DNA of 64,000 nt from Vombatus ursinus (taxonomy: Eukaryota; Chordata; Mammalia; Diprotodontia; Vombatidae): assembly GCF_900497805.2 (NCBI RefSeq), contig NW_020944351.1:731686-795685 (forward strand). Direction: 5' to 3'. Each line of letters begins with the position of its first letter. Positions within the stretch are counted from its first letter, which is position 1. The notes below the pieces were generated by a model. It was not told the origin of the DNA. It saw nothing but the letters and a program-made list of their open reading frames with translations, and did no database searches. Made by a program: the position numbers and the translations under genes. This document shows positions 1 through 61,726 of the stretch, one piece after another.

Positions 1-1454
1 CCCATGAGCTGAGGTGTTCAAACAGAAGCTAAATGATCACCCATGGAGAATGCTGAAATAGATAACTTCAGAGTTCCCTTTCAACTCTAAGATTCCATTT
101 TTTAAAAAAGGAAGTAATTTGTAAATGTGTATTAAATTTTATCATTTCAGAAGGCACAAACAATAGGTATGTAGAAGACATGGAGGGGGTATTATGTGGT
201 ATATAATATGGAGGGAAATTGTGTTCCATTTCCACTTGACATGGCCTACACATGGAAGAGGCATTCTTTACCTTTGTAATATTGCTATTAGCACCCGTAG
301 GAAAGAAGAGGCAGTAGGGGATACAGCTTTCCCTATACATATGCTTAAATGTATATATGGACAAAAATTTCCTTTTAGAGGAATGTTCTACAAAAGAAAA
401 TTGTTTTCACTCTTCTAAAAATGAATATGTTTAGTGATATGTTTCTCCAAAGACACTTAGGAAGCCCGTGTATCAAGACACAAACAACATGATGCCTGTT
501 AGGTTTCATTTTCAGAATATGAAGGGGAAATATTACTCAACAAGCACAACCACCATATGTGACACTATCTTGAATTTAAAAGGTTAACTTCTATGGCCAA
601 AAAGAAATCACAATTAAAAACCCAGATATAAAGAAATAGGAAATGGGCAACTGGGAAAAAAAAATAGATCAGAAAATTAAACTGCTGAAAAGAAATCTAA
701 ATTTTTCCATTAAATCTGCAGCCAGACTGGGAGCTAATACATTTCTGCTTTCCTCCTTCAACTTTTTTTTTTTTTTTTGTAGTTCTAAATGCAACAAACA
801 TTGAATTAATATAGATAATAAGCTGGTTTACTATCTATATTACTTGCTACAGTTAAAATATTCTTTACTCAGAGTTCTGATAACTAGCAACATATAACCA
901 AGTCTCAAATACCTATGGTAATTGAGGGGACAGCGTATACAAATCTCAGAGATAAACAAGAGCTCTCATGGACATTGACTGTAAGCTGTTTTTTATCACT
1001 TGAGAAATGCTAAGGACACAATGTAACCCCCGAGCCACAGAGAGAGAGAGCTCAATTTGAATTTCATTTTTCCTAAGGATTTGTTCTGTAAAACTTGGAC
1101 TCAAAGGGCTGCACTTGACCTAGAGGGCCACAAGTTCCCCACCTCTGACCTATTTTGTAACTGAAAATTAGTTTTTCTAAGTAACAATCCTCTGAGTTCC
1201 CTGGGGAGAAAAGGGCATTATATAACATAGTTATATTATTTTTTAAAACTACTACTTTCTAAAATGTAACAAAACTTTTTTTAAATGTAAAAAAAAATTA
1301 TTTTCTAAACAAATGCCACTCCTAAAATGAAAGTCTAAATTATTAACAATCTTGTATAGTATTACCACACTATGGGAATTAAACTAACTTTGCTTTTTAG
1401 TGTTAGATTAAATAGTGACTTTCAAAGTTTTTTCCCCCCCAAATTTTTTCTTAC
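1..1454 (-). other. PABIR3 intron 3 (partial)
   Basis: AT-rich sequence downstream of PABIR3 exon 3. It holds a T run at 762-778, a (GA) run near 1040 and the hAT arm at 1075-1148. I see no PABIR exon 4 here, nor any other gene. Confidence 0.6.
1075..1148. mobile_element. hAT-type miniature element, one arm
   Basis: TTGTTCTGTAAAACTTGGAC followed by AGGGCTGCACTTGACC and CCACAAGTTCCCCACCTCTG is the right half of the same palindromic element seen complete at 21713 and 58910. The left arm is missing. Confidence 0.6.
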
Positions 1455-8707
<7,253 letters not shown>

Positions 8708-9529
8708 CTAGACGGCGGGGCGGCTCATGCTGCTGCCAACCCGGGGCGGCCGTGGGCGGGGGCCCGGTTCAAGGCTTGGAGGCCCGCCCAGCAGCAGAGA
8801 GCACGGCGGGGGGCAGGGCCCGGCCTAGCCACTCCGGCCCCCATGCTCTGGGCCCTGGCCTCACGCCTGGGCACGGCAGCTTCCTGGGCACCCTCCACCC
8901 CCAGCCCCTTCCCTTCGGCCTCAGGGACAAGTTAGCACGCCGACGCTCCGGGGTCGCGGCTGCCGCCGGCCCTCCTTCTGAGCCCCCGGGACCCAGGAGC
9001 GGAAGGGCCGAGGGCAAAACAAAAACTGCAACCTGCCGCCTCCTGAGAGCAGGCAGGGTCCGCCCCGCACGCTTACGCCCCCACGTCCGCCCCGACAGCA
9101 CGGCCTTACGGCGCAAGCGCCGGCATCGGGCATCCTGCCTCCCCTTCTCCTTCCCCAGCCATGTTTCCGGGGGACGCTTAGAAAATTAGCTCTCCTCTTC
9201 CTTACTCCCCAGGTTAAGGGCCCCTAGGACGATTCTCTTTGACCATCGCTTTTGTTGTGGGTGCGCAGGAGAGAAAGCGGGCGAGAGGAGAGAGGGGGCC
9301 TGTCCAACTCGGTTTTTACAAGTTGGAGCGATTAGGCACTTAGTTGCCTTGGAAAACTCAAGATGCAGAAGGCAAAAGCCAGCAAACTAACCCGGGAGGA
9401 TGTAGAAGACGGTAGCCAAAGTGTCAGAGAGAACACAAAGTCATGGGCAAATATTGAACACAGCAGAATACAGGACACCTCTTCCAGGCCCCCCCCCCCC
9501 CAAATTAACTTCATAAAAGATTAGGTTTT

Positions 9530-9735
9530 GGAAGAACCAAGATGTAGAGGAAAGAGCTCAGGGTTTGTAAAGAGAGATCCGAATTCAAATTCTGAGGCTG
9601 CCACTTCCCGTGGTGGGACGCTAGACAAATAAATCACTTTACTTCTCTGGGTCCCATTATCATCTTTAAAATGAGAATGATTGAATTAGACGTTCTCTAA
9701 GTTCTCTCCAGTTCTAGATCTACGGTTCTAGGAGT
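9530..9735 (+). mobile_element. MIR-like SINE in the intergenic spacer
   Basis: GATCCGAATTCAAATTCTG, CTTTACTTCTCTGGGTCCCA, and the tail TCTCCAGTTCTAGATCTACG. It lies between the two CpG islands. Confidence 0.7.
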
Positions 9736-9887
9736 CAGGAACAAAAGGGTTGAAGTCCTGCCTTTTGACACACTATCAACTGTGGTAACCTCTTAACATG
9801 TTCTATACGGGTCGAGGCAGTTTCCCTTTCCCCCGATGTGGGATTTATACATATTGATGAAAATAGAGGTCCCCACATATCCTCAAG

Positions 9888-9968
9888 TACCAAAAAAAAA
9901 AAAAAAAAAAAAACCAACCAAACAAAAACAAACAAAAAAAAACCAACCCCCTCAAAAAAAAAAACCCC
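9888..9968 (+). repeat. A-rich low-complexity tract
   Basis: A runs broken by CC and CAAA units, between the two promoters. Confidence 0.9.
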
Positions 9969-10515
9969 ACAATGAATTTTGAAAGTAAAATCTTTACAAA
10001 TGCATTTTACCTTAAATCATTGCAGGAGCAATCTTCTTTGCTTGCCATCTTCAACGAGTGATAGCAAATAAATAGCAAAGACACATCCACCAACTATATC
10101 AATTCCTCCTCTGCATTACTTGTCTTATGCCAATGGGATCTGTGATGTCATCAATTTCCTGTTACCTAGAAACAGTACTCCCCAAAGAATATCGCAATCT
10201 GGTCTCACCCTATTATCAGGATTAAGCCCCTCTTACTTTCCGGCCATTATAACTAATAACGTTGCAAATTAAGACCAAAGCCCCAACCTCCCACATCAGA
10301 TAAATCCTCAAAGAAACAGGGTAGGAACTTGAACAAATATCAGACAACCTTATCCAAAGAAACAACTTAGTTTCCTCTATTGATTTCATATTCTTTTTGT
10401 GTTTTCCTCTATTGGTGATCCAAATCTATTTTAAAACTCTTCACCAAAAGGGACCAAATCCACTAGTCATTCCGTAAATATTTGCCACCCAATCTTTCCA
10501 GAGATTGGGTCACTT

Positions 10516-10531
10516 GGGGGGGGGGGGGGGG
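10516..10531 (+). repeat. 16-base G run
   Basis: An uninterrupted G homopolymer in the intergenic spacer. Together with nearby GGGGGTGGGGGGAG (about 10653) it could form a G-quadruplex. Confidence 0.9.
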
Positions 10532-10769
10532 TGAAGGGAATAGAAAAGAAACAAATATACTTTCTGCTCTGTGGAAATTGTTGGGGAATTAAAACACATA
10601 GAAGGAATATGACAACAATTACAAACAATGAATCAACGAGTACAAAATGATTGGGGGTGGGGGGAGAGTGGTCTGGACCCCAAATTGCATGAGGCCTGGG
10701 AACTCCCCACATAGGGCTCCTTCCACAGAGGCAGATCAGAAACTCATCTATAACTTGGTCTTAAGAAAC

Positions 10770-10910
10770 ATCTGAGACACATCCAAGCTAGATTGCTTAC
10801 TTGCCCATGGTCACATAGCTAGTATGTGTCATAAACAAGATTGGAACCCAAGTGTTTTTGCCTCCAAGGTTGGCTGGTCCCCTACCTGCAATGCCACATT
10901 GCCTTTCAGG
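10770..10910 (-). mobile_element. MIR-like SINE
   Basis: CTTGCCCATGGTCACATAGC and ATTGGAACCCAAGTG are the inverse of the SINE body. Confidence 0.65.
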
Positions 10911-11383
10911 CAAATGATACAGTGTTACAAATTGAAAACGGGGTTGAGAAGTAAAAGAGCAGTTAAAATGGGGTGAGAATAATCAAGAACAAACAGCTTC
11001 TTGGAAACAAGCAGGTAAAACATGTTTGCAAGTTGATATGGTGAACTTAAAGTATTTTTGAAAGGAGTGCAGTCAGTTTTCAAGTACCAACAGGATTTTC
11101 CCCCTGAGCTATATCCATATGGAGGCTCAAGAGATTCCAGTTTTCACAAAACATTACCTGCTTTAAAGCTGGAAGGTCAACAGCAGAGCCAGGAATTCAA
11201 AGCCATCCTCTGGCTGAAGTCATGCCTCTGAATCATGATTGTCAGGATCAGCTGTCTTGCCTCCTGCACACGCTTAATAAGTATTTGTTGGAACTGAATT
11301 CCTGCTCTCTTTCTTTTACAGATTTTATAAGTCGCATTTCTATAGCTCTTGGACGCTTGCAATACAACTCTTTCCTCACAACC

Positions 11384-11542
11384 TTGTAATTATCCCCATT
11401 TTACAGATGCAGAAACCGAGGCTCTGAGAGGTGAAATGATCTGTCCCTTATCACACAGCAGATAATTTGTCAGAGGAGGGAGGGGCTGGGACCTAAGTCC
11501 TTCTGATTCCAGTTCCACCGCTCTATCTAATACACTGGTGCT
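11384..11542 (-). mobile_element. MIR-like SINE
   Basis: CCCCATTTTACAGATGCAGA, CTGAGAGGTGAAATGATCTG and CCTTCTGATTCCAG in inverse orientation, 340 bp upstream of the PABIR2 CCAAT cluster. Confidence 0.75.
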
Positions 11543-11877
11543 GCTCTTACTTAAATTAATTGTACTGGTAAAAAAAAATAAGGATGAGTCTTTCCACCTA
11601 CTTATCTTTAAAGGGCAAAAGGACAATAAATGGCATGTTCCGAAAAGGGGGGAAGGGGTGAGTAGGAAGGATTTATAAAAATTGCGTGGAGGTAGAACCA
11701 TACAATTCTGACAAGATTTTTCCCTTTTCCTTTATCTCCCTTTGACCTAGCGCTTCCCACTTGACCGTCTTAAAAAGCTGCACAAACGTTCACTCCAGTT
11801 CAATAAGAAATCAGTCTCCCTTCCCCCCCATTCCAAAGAAAGACCACCAGAACTGGCGGATTTAGGTAATTTCCCTG

Positions 11878-12048
11878 ATTGGCCATGGAGTCATCCGAAG
11901 GTCGGAGTGAGGAGAAATTGAGGGGCTTTAGGGTCCTTACTCTTTCTCCTCCAGCCATTGGCCCGAGCCCCTTCCTAGAAAGACCTGCTCGTATTCCACC
12001 AGCCTATTGGTCCCTTTCAAATTCTAGCGCCAGGGCCCATCTGCCAAT
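11878..12048. promoter_or_regulatory. cluster of four CCAAT (NF-Y type) boxes
   Basis: ATTGG occurs at 11878-11882, 11957-11961 and 12006-12010, and CCAAT at 12044-12048. Four NF-Y pentamers within 171 bp, just upstream of the likely start and ahead of the CpG-dense core, are typical of a strong TATA-less promoter. Flanks such as CTGATTGGCC and GCCATTGGCC extend the match. Confidence 0.65.
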
Positions 12049-12426
12049 AGTTACTACCTGAGCGCCCCGCCTCCGGCAAAGGCTCCCCCTTTTCGCGGAG
12101 TTGTTTTCTTGCGCATGCTTCCTAAGAGCTGACTTGCCTGGGTGGTCACAGAACGCCCAGAAGGAGTGGCGGAAAGAGGGCCGGGCCTGCTGTTGCTGAG
12201 GCTTCGGAAGCTGTGGCGACGGCGACGGAAGCAGTACAGGCAGCAGGTTGTAGTTTTTGTTTTGGCCCCAACCCGCCAGCTGGTTCTCCGGGGCTGTTCC
12301 TGCCGGCCTGAGGAAGAGGAGGAGGAGGAGGATTGACTGCATCTGTAGCCCTTATCTGGTCGGGTGGAGGGGAGTGGGGAACCTAGAATTAGCGGGGCGA
12401 AGTCCCGGGACAGAGGATGGGGGGCT

Positions 12427-12467
12427 GGGCCCAGGCCCAGGCCCAGACCCAGACCCAGGCCCAGGTC
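12427..12467 (+). repeat. CCAGGC/CCAGAC hexamer tandem repeat
   Basis: About seven imperfect copies of CCCAGG/CCCAGA within the probable PABIR2 UTR intron or leader. Confidence 0.85.
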
Positions 12468-12602
12468 CTACCAGTGCTGGGCCTCTGCCCTGCATCGTGT
12501 GATCGGCTGCCAGGGTGGCCGCGATGTTTGTAGGCCCCGGGGAAGGCGGCAGTATGAGCCTCCCCTTCTCCTTCTAGAGCCACCACCTCCTCCTGCTGCT
12601 TC

Positions 12603-12631
12603 CTTCTCTCCCCCTCTCCCTGTCCTGCAGT
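12603..12631 (+). promoter_or_regulatory. probable 3' splice site of a PABIR2 5'-UTR intron
   Basis: A long pure pyrimidine run (CTTCTCTCCCCCTCTCCC and onward) leads to CTGCAG ending at 12630, 83 bp before the ATG. It fits an acceptor for a spliced 5' UTR. A candidate donor is CAG|GTTGTA at 12246/12247. The homologous UTR of PABIR3 begins at exactly this point, which supports an exon boundary. Confidence 0.55.
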
Positions 12632-12713
12632 GAGTGGGAGCCGAGAGAACCCAGAGCTGAGAACCGATCGTAGCCAAAGGCCATCCCCACATCCCGATAC
12701 CCAGCCTCCCGGC

Positions 12714-55122
<42,409 letters not shown>

Positions 55123-57416
55123 CTTAACCATTTCTCATTCAGTGTTCTGACCGGGCTGTTTTCTAGACAAAAGACTCCGGCAGGCAGGGAAAGGGACTCT
55201 GATCCTTAATGAGGATTAAGACATTAATTAGGATAACCAAAATTAATGTAACATTCTCCCTTAACATCTCTATTCTCAAAGGTTTAATCCATAGATATAT
55301 TAACCTTACTGCTAGTTTTGCGTTAAGTGACTGTTCAGATTATTAAAATTAACTTTGGGTTGCTGTTGCTCTATTTTACTTTTGATGCCTAAAAGGCTAC
55401 CTCCTTAAGGTCCTGTAGTTTGAGTATTGATATATGGTTTCTAGTATGGCTCCTTTCCCCAACAAAAGTAAATGATAGTTACAAAACTGATCAGAAAGTC
55501 TCTTGTTTGAGAGAGATCTCGTTCCCTATTCCTCCCATTAAAGAAATAGTTCTACATTGCTCTTCATTTTACAAACATAAAAGGCTTGCATTTGGTTATA
55601 TTTAAATGATTTTTCTCATCAGATTTAAATATATGATTTCTCCTTTTTCCTCTTTGCGCTGCTTGCTTGTGGCCAGAACAGGAAATACTTAGTGGTCTCT
55701 GTAGCTGCCAACATTGCTCCTTTGTAGTTAAGATTGTATGGAAGGATGAGGATTGGTCTTAATGTTTAAAATGTTAATGGGCTTGGTAGTATGCCTGAAT
55801 TAGTTAGTAAGAATGTTCCAGATCCCTATAACCCAGAAATAGCGGGAGCTAACATTTTTTCCCGAAACTTGTAGCCCTGAGGAATGTATAACATATTATT
55901 AATATTTCTAGTTATTTGTTGTCAAGGAGAAGAAATTCCAGCCTTGATCAAAGATATCTAGTGTATCCAGACATGACTAGCCAGTGTTACTGACCTAAAA
56001 AACTACTGTGCAGGAGAGTGCACATGGGGCCATCAATGTCTCCTGTGGCATTGAGGCCATAGGGACTTTTGTGCCTTAGGGGACATTGTTCTACTATTAA
56101 AGAATGTGAACCATAGAGGAAGGGGAAAGCAAAAGGAGGTGCCATGTGTAAATGATCTGATATGGGGTCTGGTGCGCCTTTTTCTTATTGCTTTTCAACT
56201 TCTAGATTTGTTTGCTTTCCCCTATGGTGATTGGTACCAATGATTCAGTCCCTCTGCATCACAGTTTTTGTGTTGCCACTAGAGAAGATGCATGGGTTTA
56301 GGTAACTTTCATGCTGCCTTGAAAAAAGGCAAGTCTCTAAAGTTTAATTTCTAGGGAGAAAAAAGGTTTGCAGGCTTGATAATTGAATATTAGCTCTGTA
56401 TTCTACCTTTACGAGTCAAATTTGAATTGTAAGGAGCATTTCAGTTAGTCTGAGGTAGCAAAATAAGGAATTTCATAACAGGAAGAATATTAACCGAGCT
56501 AGATAATCCATTGATTATGGTCTACTGTCATGCTATTTATTATTTATAACTATGTAAAAAGTCTGTGTGATGAATTATAGTATTTTTTTATGATTAAAAA
56601 TTTTTAAATGTTTGGTAGTAACTGCTGGCTTGTCTCTAATATACAAAATTGCCTGCCATAAGCTTTCATTTTTGAATGATGGTTCAAAATGCTTTTGTCT
56701 AAAATACAGCATTTGTGTTTTGTTTTGTTTTTTTAAGAAAATAACACTGAATTTTAAAGAGAAATTTTGTGTTTTGAAGGTAAGCAAAGATTGGCAATAT
56801 TGTGTAGTTTGGCTAGAGGGGAGAACTAGACTTTCTTTTCAGCTCTAACAAGGACATGGTGTGGCCTACAGGAGTCCAATTACAGTATCTCATGTTCTTT
56901 ATTTTAACTTGTAATAATATGGTAGCCAATAATGGATTTATTATTTGTATTATTTTTACCCGTGGAGCATCACTAGTTTTCCTCACCTCAAATAGATGTG
57001 TATATTGTAAAATATTAATCCATAGTGTGCCATTTAAAAGAGAACATATAATTAGTTCTACAGTATTCAATGTATTCATTTTATTTGTATATGAACCATA
57101 TTATTTAAGATGTTTTTGCCTGTACAGTAATGACTAGAGTGTTTTATCTTACAGAATATTTATCCACTTTCACTTTGCTGTCTTTTTTGCCTTAAAGGGA
57201 CACTTTCAGCCATAATTTTCAGACTCTGAATTGACTGCTAAGATATAACCTTTCAATTCTTATAGATGATTAAATTTAATTTAAAAATTTTAATCATTGA
57301 ATTGGGAGGAAGGAGCTGGAGAAGAGAAATGAGACATCAACATACTCCTGCAGTGTTCGCTCTGAGGGTATAAGAGCTAGGAGATGACCCATGAAGTTAT
57401 CTTTGATTGTTTAAAT

Positions 57417-57640
57417 GGCAGCTTGGTGTTAGTGGTTAGAGGCTACATCTTGGAGGCAGGAAAACCTGAGTTCAAGATCTATCTCTAACACATACTAGCT
57501 GTGTGACCACAGACAAGTCACGCAACCTCTGAAGGCCCCAGACCACTCTAGGGTTCCATTCCACATGAGTTGCTGACCTGCATTCAGCATGTGGAGTGCC
57601 CTATACCAATGAAATCATAGGTCTGGACCAAAAAAGTAAG
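57417..57640 (+). mobile_element. marsupial SINE with long 3' tail
   Basis: GGCAGCTTGGTGTTAGTGGT, AAAACCTGAGTTCAAGATCT, CTAGCTGTGTGACCACAGAC, tail GTTGCTGACCTGCATTCAGC and ATGAAATCATAGGTCTGGAC. If the distal AATAAA is used, this SINE lies inside the PABIR2 3' UTR. Confidence 0.8.
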
Positions 57641-57698
57641 GGAGTGGTGGTGTGTTTTTAAATGATCACACATAGTGATCTGTTTCAAATTGATTCTA

Positions 57699-57704
57699 AA
57701 TAAA
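57699..57704 (+). terminator. candidate distal poly(A) signal AATAAA
   Basis: A canonical AATAAA followed 10-40 bp later by T/G-rich sequence (GAACTTTGTTGATAG, present twice at about 57720 and 57746). It is the first canonical hexamer after the PABIR2 stop. Use is inferred. Confidence 0.45.
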
Positions 57705-58559
57705 GGTCAATTAACTAATGAACTTTGTTGATAGTCTAGCAAATGAACTTTGTTGACAGTGTCCCTTTATTTCCATATAAAGTTCACTCTGCCATTTGAA
57801 AAATCATTATCTGTTATGATGTGATATAGAGGTTGTCATTTATCCCCATTATACTCTCCCGCCCTCTTCTCAGTGTCTCTGTTTGGCAACATGGACAAGG
57901 GATGGGAGGACCAGCATCTCCCTCATGGCCATCAGATGGTTTCGTCTGCCTGACTTGTAGAATGATGTATTTCATGATTACTGTTTTGGGAGTGATGGAA
58001 AGTTTTCTGTGAAATGTTGGCCTTTGTAAACATTAGAATGAAAATCTCATAAAATGTGAACACATGCATAAAACTTTGTATTTTCTTCAAAAAAAAAAAA
58101 AAAGCCTGGCCGTCTCTTTTATCACTGGTGACTGACTTTGCCACCATATTCTATATCTTGTACATCTGGCAGAGCTTAATTCGCTCCCTTTTGTATTCCT
58201 GATAATTCTTCTAATTCACAAAGTTAACTTTGACCATACGACCTTTTGGATTTACAGAAGAGCATCGAACACCTGAGAAGTTGCACTATGAAGCACCTAC
58301 ATTTCAGATGCTCCTCGACTCATAAATTTGTGAGCCGTTCTTTATATCCAATTGGTTTATTGCACACTGCCTTGTCTTCCCCACTCCTAAGCTACTCTGG
58401 ACCACCAAGCGCCACCTAGTGGCTGAAGGAAATTGGATTGCTATCCCTATCATCTCCCTCCTTTGCCCCTAGGGATGTGGCACATGCTGCGCGCTTCTCC
58501 CACCTCCATTCCTCTTAACTGCTCACAGCATCATTAATTCCACCTCTAGCAACCATTAT

Positions 58560-58712
58560 GTCATGTGCTCCATACAGTGCTTTGGGGGTACATCTTACTA
58601 GATTGATGAGATTGTGCTGTAAGCAGGGACTGGCTCTGATTTTATCTTTAAATCTCCCCCAGTGCCTTGTACATAGTAGGTACATAAGTGTTCAATGAAC
58701 TTGTCCACAGTC
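58560..58712 (+). mobile_element. L2 3' end fragment
   Basis: GTAAGCAGGGACTGGCTCTG, CAGTGCCTTGTACATAGTAG, GTGTTCAATGAACTTG. Confidence 0.7.
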
Positions 58713-58909
58713 TGGCTTCAGCCAGTCTCTTCACCTTTATCTGCTTCTGCCCTCCCTGTACTGCCCACCCCGCCACCCCAACATAGCATCCATGCTCCCC
58801 CTCCCATACATAACAGAGCAAAGCAGCCAAGGCTTTGAACCAGCATTGAGAAAGGGCTGATAGCACTGATAGTTCTTTAGCAGCATAGAAACTGCTAAAC
58901 GGGTTAGTC

Positions 58910-59075
58910 CAGGAGTGGGGAACCTGCAGCCTCGAGGCCACATGTGGCCCTCTAGGTCCTCAAGTGAGGCCCTTTGACTGAATCCAAACTACACAGAACA
59001 GATTGGGTCAACAGGCTGCACTTGAGGACCTAGAGGGCCACATGTGGCCACAAGGCTGCAGGTTCCCCATCCCTG
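58910..59075. mobile_element. palindromic hAT-type element, 166 bp
   Basis: Left arm GGGGAACCTGCAGCCTCGAG and GCCCTCTAGGTCCTCAAGTG; right arm the inverse, ending CCCATCCCTG. Flanks GTTAGTC and GTTAGTAC look like an 8-bp duplication with one lost base. Same family as 21713-21916. Confidence 0.82.
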
Positions 59076-59164
59076 GTTAGTACCTAGTTAGCAAGAATCA
59101 TTAGCTAAATTAGGAAGCTACCATGTGCTTCCTTCCCCTGTTCCCCTACTGAATTGATCTGAAA

Positions 59165-59740
59165 TTTATTTCCATATACTCTACATGCTAGTAAAACTGG
59201 ATCACTCATCATTATCCCAACATATCTTGCAGCCTCCTACTTCTGCATCTTTGTTCACCCCGACCCTGGATTGCTCTACATCACTTGTTGACGCCCTGCT
59301 CAGCTCAAAAAAACCCTCCTCCATGAAGCTTTCACTTACCCTCTCCCAACAATCCAGTAGTGATTCCTCCCTCATAGAGCACTAGGCCAGAAGTCAGGAA
59401 GACCTGAGTTCAAATCTAGCTTCAGAAATTTACTAGCCATGTGACCCTGGGCAAGTCACTTAATCACTGTTTGCCTCAGTTTCCACATCTGTAAAATAGG
59501 GATGATAATAATAGCACCCACCTTGCAGGACTGTTGTAAAGATCAAATGAGATAATGATTGTAAAGCACTCAGTACAGTGCAGAAATGTTAGCTATTATG
59601 ATGTATGCTATTCACATTTTGTGCTTTGAATTTGTGTACATATCATCACTCTTGCTAGGCTGAAAGCTCCGTTAGGTTCAGCACATAGAAATAGGTCACC
59701 ACTGAATATCTGTTACTGTTGAATGAAGGAACACTTCTTG
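59165..59740 (+). mobile_element. L2 fragment split by a SINE
   Basis: CCATATACTCTACATGCTAG and TCCATGAAGCTTTCACTTAC before, GAAAGCTCCGTTAGGTTCAG and CACTGAATATCTGTTACTGT after. The SINE at 59368-59603 sits between. Confidence 0.65.
59368..59603 (+). mobile_element. marsupial SINE, long form
   Basis: ATAGAGCACTAGGCCAGAAG, GACCTGAGTTCAAATCTAGC, CATGTGACCCTGGGCAAGTC, GGACTGTTGTAAAGATCAAA. Confidence 0.85.
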
Positions 59741-60384
59741 AATCCCCTTTTCCCTTCTTGACTAATTACCACAGGAAAATGCATTTCCATCCTGCCTTTC
59801 CCCTTTTTTCCTTCCCCTAGTTCTTTTTATATAACTCGAAACAAGCATGGGTGGTAAGTGTGAAAATGATGCTAAGGACACAATGCCTATATATCAAGAG
59901 AAAGGAAAGCAATAAGTTGTGAAATGATACTGGGTAAAGAATTGGTGCTGTCAACCTTTAAAGTACCCAGAATCCCCCTTGGGTATCAACAGAAAATTCT
60001 ATCTACCATCTACTCTTCACTTCCAATGAAACCTACTCTGCTTCAAGAACATAACTTCCTCCTTCCTCTCATCAGAGGACCTTAACATTATCAAGAAAAT
60101 TAGGATCATCCATCTTGAACTCTCTCTTCTTATTTCTACACTTCAAATCCTATCAATTTTTTTTTTCCTAGGGAAGGAGGGATGGGGGGTGGGGAGAGAG
60201 AACAGTGGGACAAGCTTCCAGAGGAGACAACAGGAGATAAATTCAACGGTACAAGTAAAGGGTTTGGCCACCTTGAAATGGGAGACTGGAGGAAAGAAGG
60301 ATGAATATAAGATCATTCTATAAATGTGTCGAGTGCTGAAACTCAGAATGACCTAGTGAGAAATGCCAATGACGACAACTGTGG

Positions 60385-60625
60385 GGCATGGTATAGCGGA
60401 CGGTGCTGGCCTCTGAGCCAGGAAGTTCTAGGTTCAAGTGGGCAGGTCAATTCAATAAACATTTGTTACATGCCAGGCACTGTGCTAAATGCTGGACACC
60501 ATCTCTCAGCGCTCTGGGGCAACTCTTACTATAAATTGCAGAGAAGGTGCCAACCTGCATTGGTAAAGGGAATTTCCTCACCTGGGAGTTACCTATATCG
60601 ATGAAATCAGAAATCATTTCATAAT
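60385..60625 (+). mobile_element. SINE with long tail and small internal insert
   Basis: GGCATGGTATAGCGGACGGT, AAGTTCTAGGTTCAAGTG, an L2/SINE-like piece (ATTTGTTACATGCCAGGCAC), then AAATTGCAGAGAAGGTGCCA and CTATATCGATGAAATCAG. Confidence 0.7.
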
Positions 60626-60839
60626 CGATGAAACCAGTCCCTATCCCTTATCTCCTGTTGGGAGAAAGAGAAGGATCAAAAAAAAAATGTAAAAGATCAC
60701 CTCTTGGGTAGATGAGATAAGTGACAACAGACAGCAGGCAATGCTGTCACATCTCATTTTGTTTGTTTTCTCTGCCAAGGAGAAGGTTCTTTGAACTGGA
60801 AATAACATAAAAAGGCAAACAGGAAGTCAGTACTCAAAC

Positions 60840-61726
60840 TAAGTAGAGATAAAAAGAAAACCCCTAGTTCTGCCCTTGATGAATTCAAGTCTCTTGGTCC
60901 AGATGAACTACATCCTTGGGTATTGAAAGAACCTGCAGATGTGATGTCAGAAAGATCACAGCTATGGGAGAGATGCTGCCGAACTGGAGGACAAATGTCA
61001 TTCAGTTTTCAATAAAGGGAAGAAAATGGAGTGCAAACTTTATATGCCTATGAGCTTGAAGGTGATTTCTGGGAAAATGAGAACAGATCATGAAACTACA
61101 GTCACAGCTAGTGACTGTGTAGAAAAGGAAGCAGTGAATAAATACAATGAGCCAGCATGGTTTCACCAAGAACGGATCATGACAATGGAACCTTATTTCC
61201 TTTTTTGATAGTTAATAAACTGGTAGGTCAAGGTGATGCTCCAGATATAGTTCACCTAAATTTGAGTAAATCATTTCATAGTATCATAAGAGCATAGATT
61301 TGGTGGTAATCTAACTCGACCTCCTCATTTTACAGATGAGGAAAGTGAGTCTCAAGGAGGGGAAATAACTTGCCCAAGGTCAAAACGGTACAGCCAGAAT
61401 TTGAACCCAGGTCATCTGGCTTCAAATCTGGTATTATTTTCATTGTATGATATAGAAAAGCCAGAGAGATGAGGGTTAGACAAGAGGAAAATTAAATGGA
61501 CTTGGAATTGGTTGGCTGGATTAAAAGAGTAGTCATTAATGGTTCTAAATCACCTTGAAAGTCAGTATTGATTTGAGTACTCCAGAAATTGGTACGTGCC
61601 CCTGTACCATCTGAAATTTTTATCAGTGACTTGAATAAAGGCATAAATGACAAGCTTATTCAATTTGCATATGGCATGAACCTCGGTAGTGTGATGGGTA
61701 AGAGAGCAAGAATGAGAATGTTCAAA
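60840..61726 (+). mobile_element. L3/CR1-like LINE, RT remains
   Basis: The plus strand encodes GPDELHPWVLKEPAD (CR1/L3 GPDGIHPRVLKELAD motif), LYMPMSLKVISGKM (YRPISLTSVPGK motif), and FISDLNKGINDKLIQFAYGM (the FINDLDEGI...KFADDT region). Broken, and cut by a SINE at about 61270-61440. Confidence 0.8.
61270..61440 (-). mobile_element. MIR-like SINE inside the L3/CR1-like LINE
   Basis: CTCCTCATTTTACAGATGAG, GGAAATAACTTGCCCAAGGT and TTTGAACCCAGGTCATCTGG in inverse orientation. Confidence 0.75.

Larger units (their letters stand above)
55123..57704 (+). other. PABIR2 3' UTR (extent inferred)
   Basis: From the stop codon to about 57.3 kb the sequence is AU-rich and single-copy with no recognised repeat, unlike its surroundings, which suits a long 3' UTR. 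Several ATTAAA signals occur (for example 56593-56598, followed by T/G-rich sequence). The only canonical AATAAA downstream of the stop and before the repeat-rich flank is at 57699, just past a SINE. The real end may be at one of the earlier weak signals. Confidence 0.6.

Noticed and set aside
1-1454. PABIR3 exon 4
   Set aside because: No reverse-strand match to the EEGVDL..NRE coding block or suitable splice sites in this interval.
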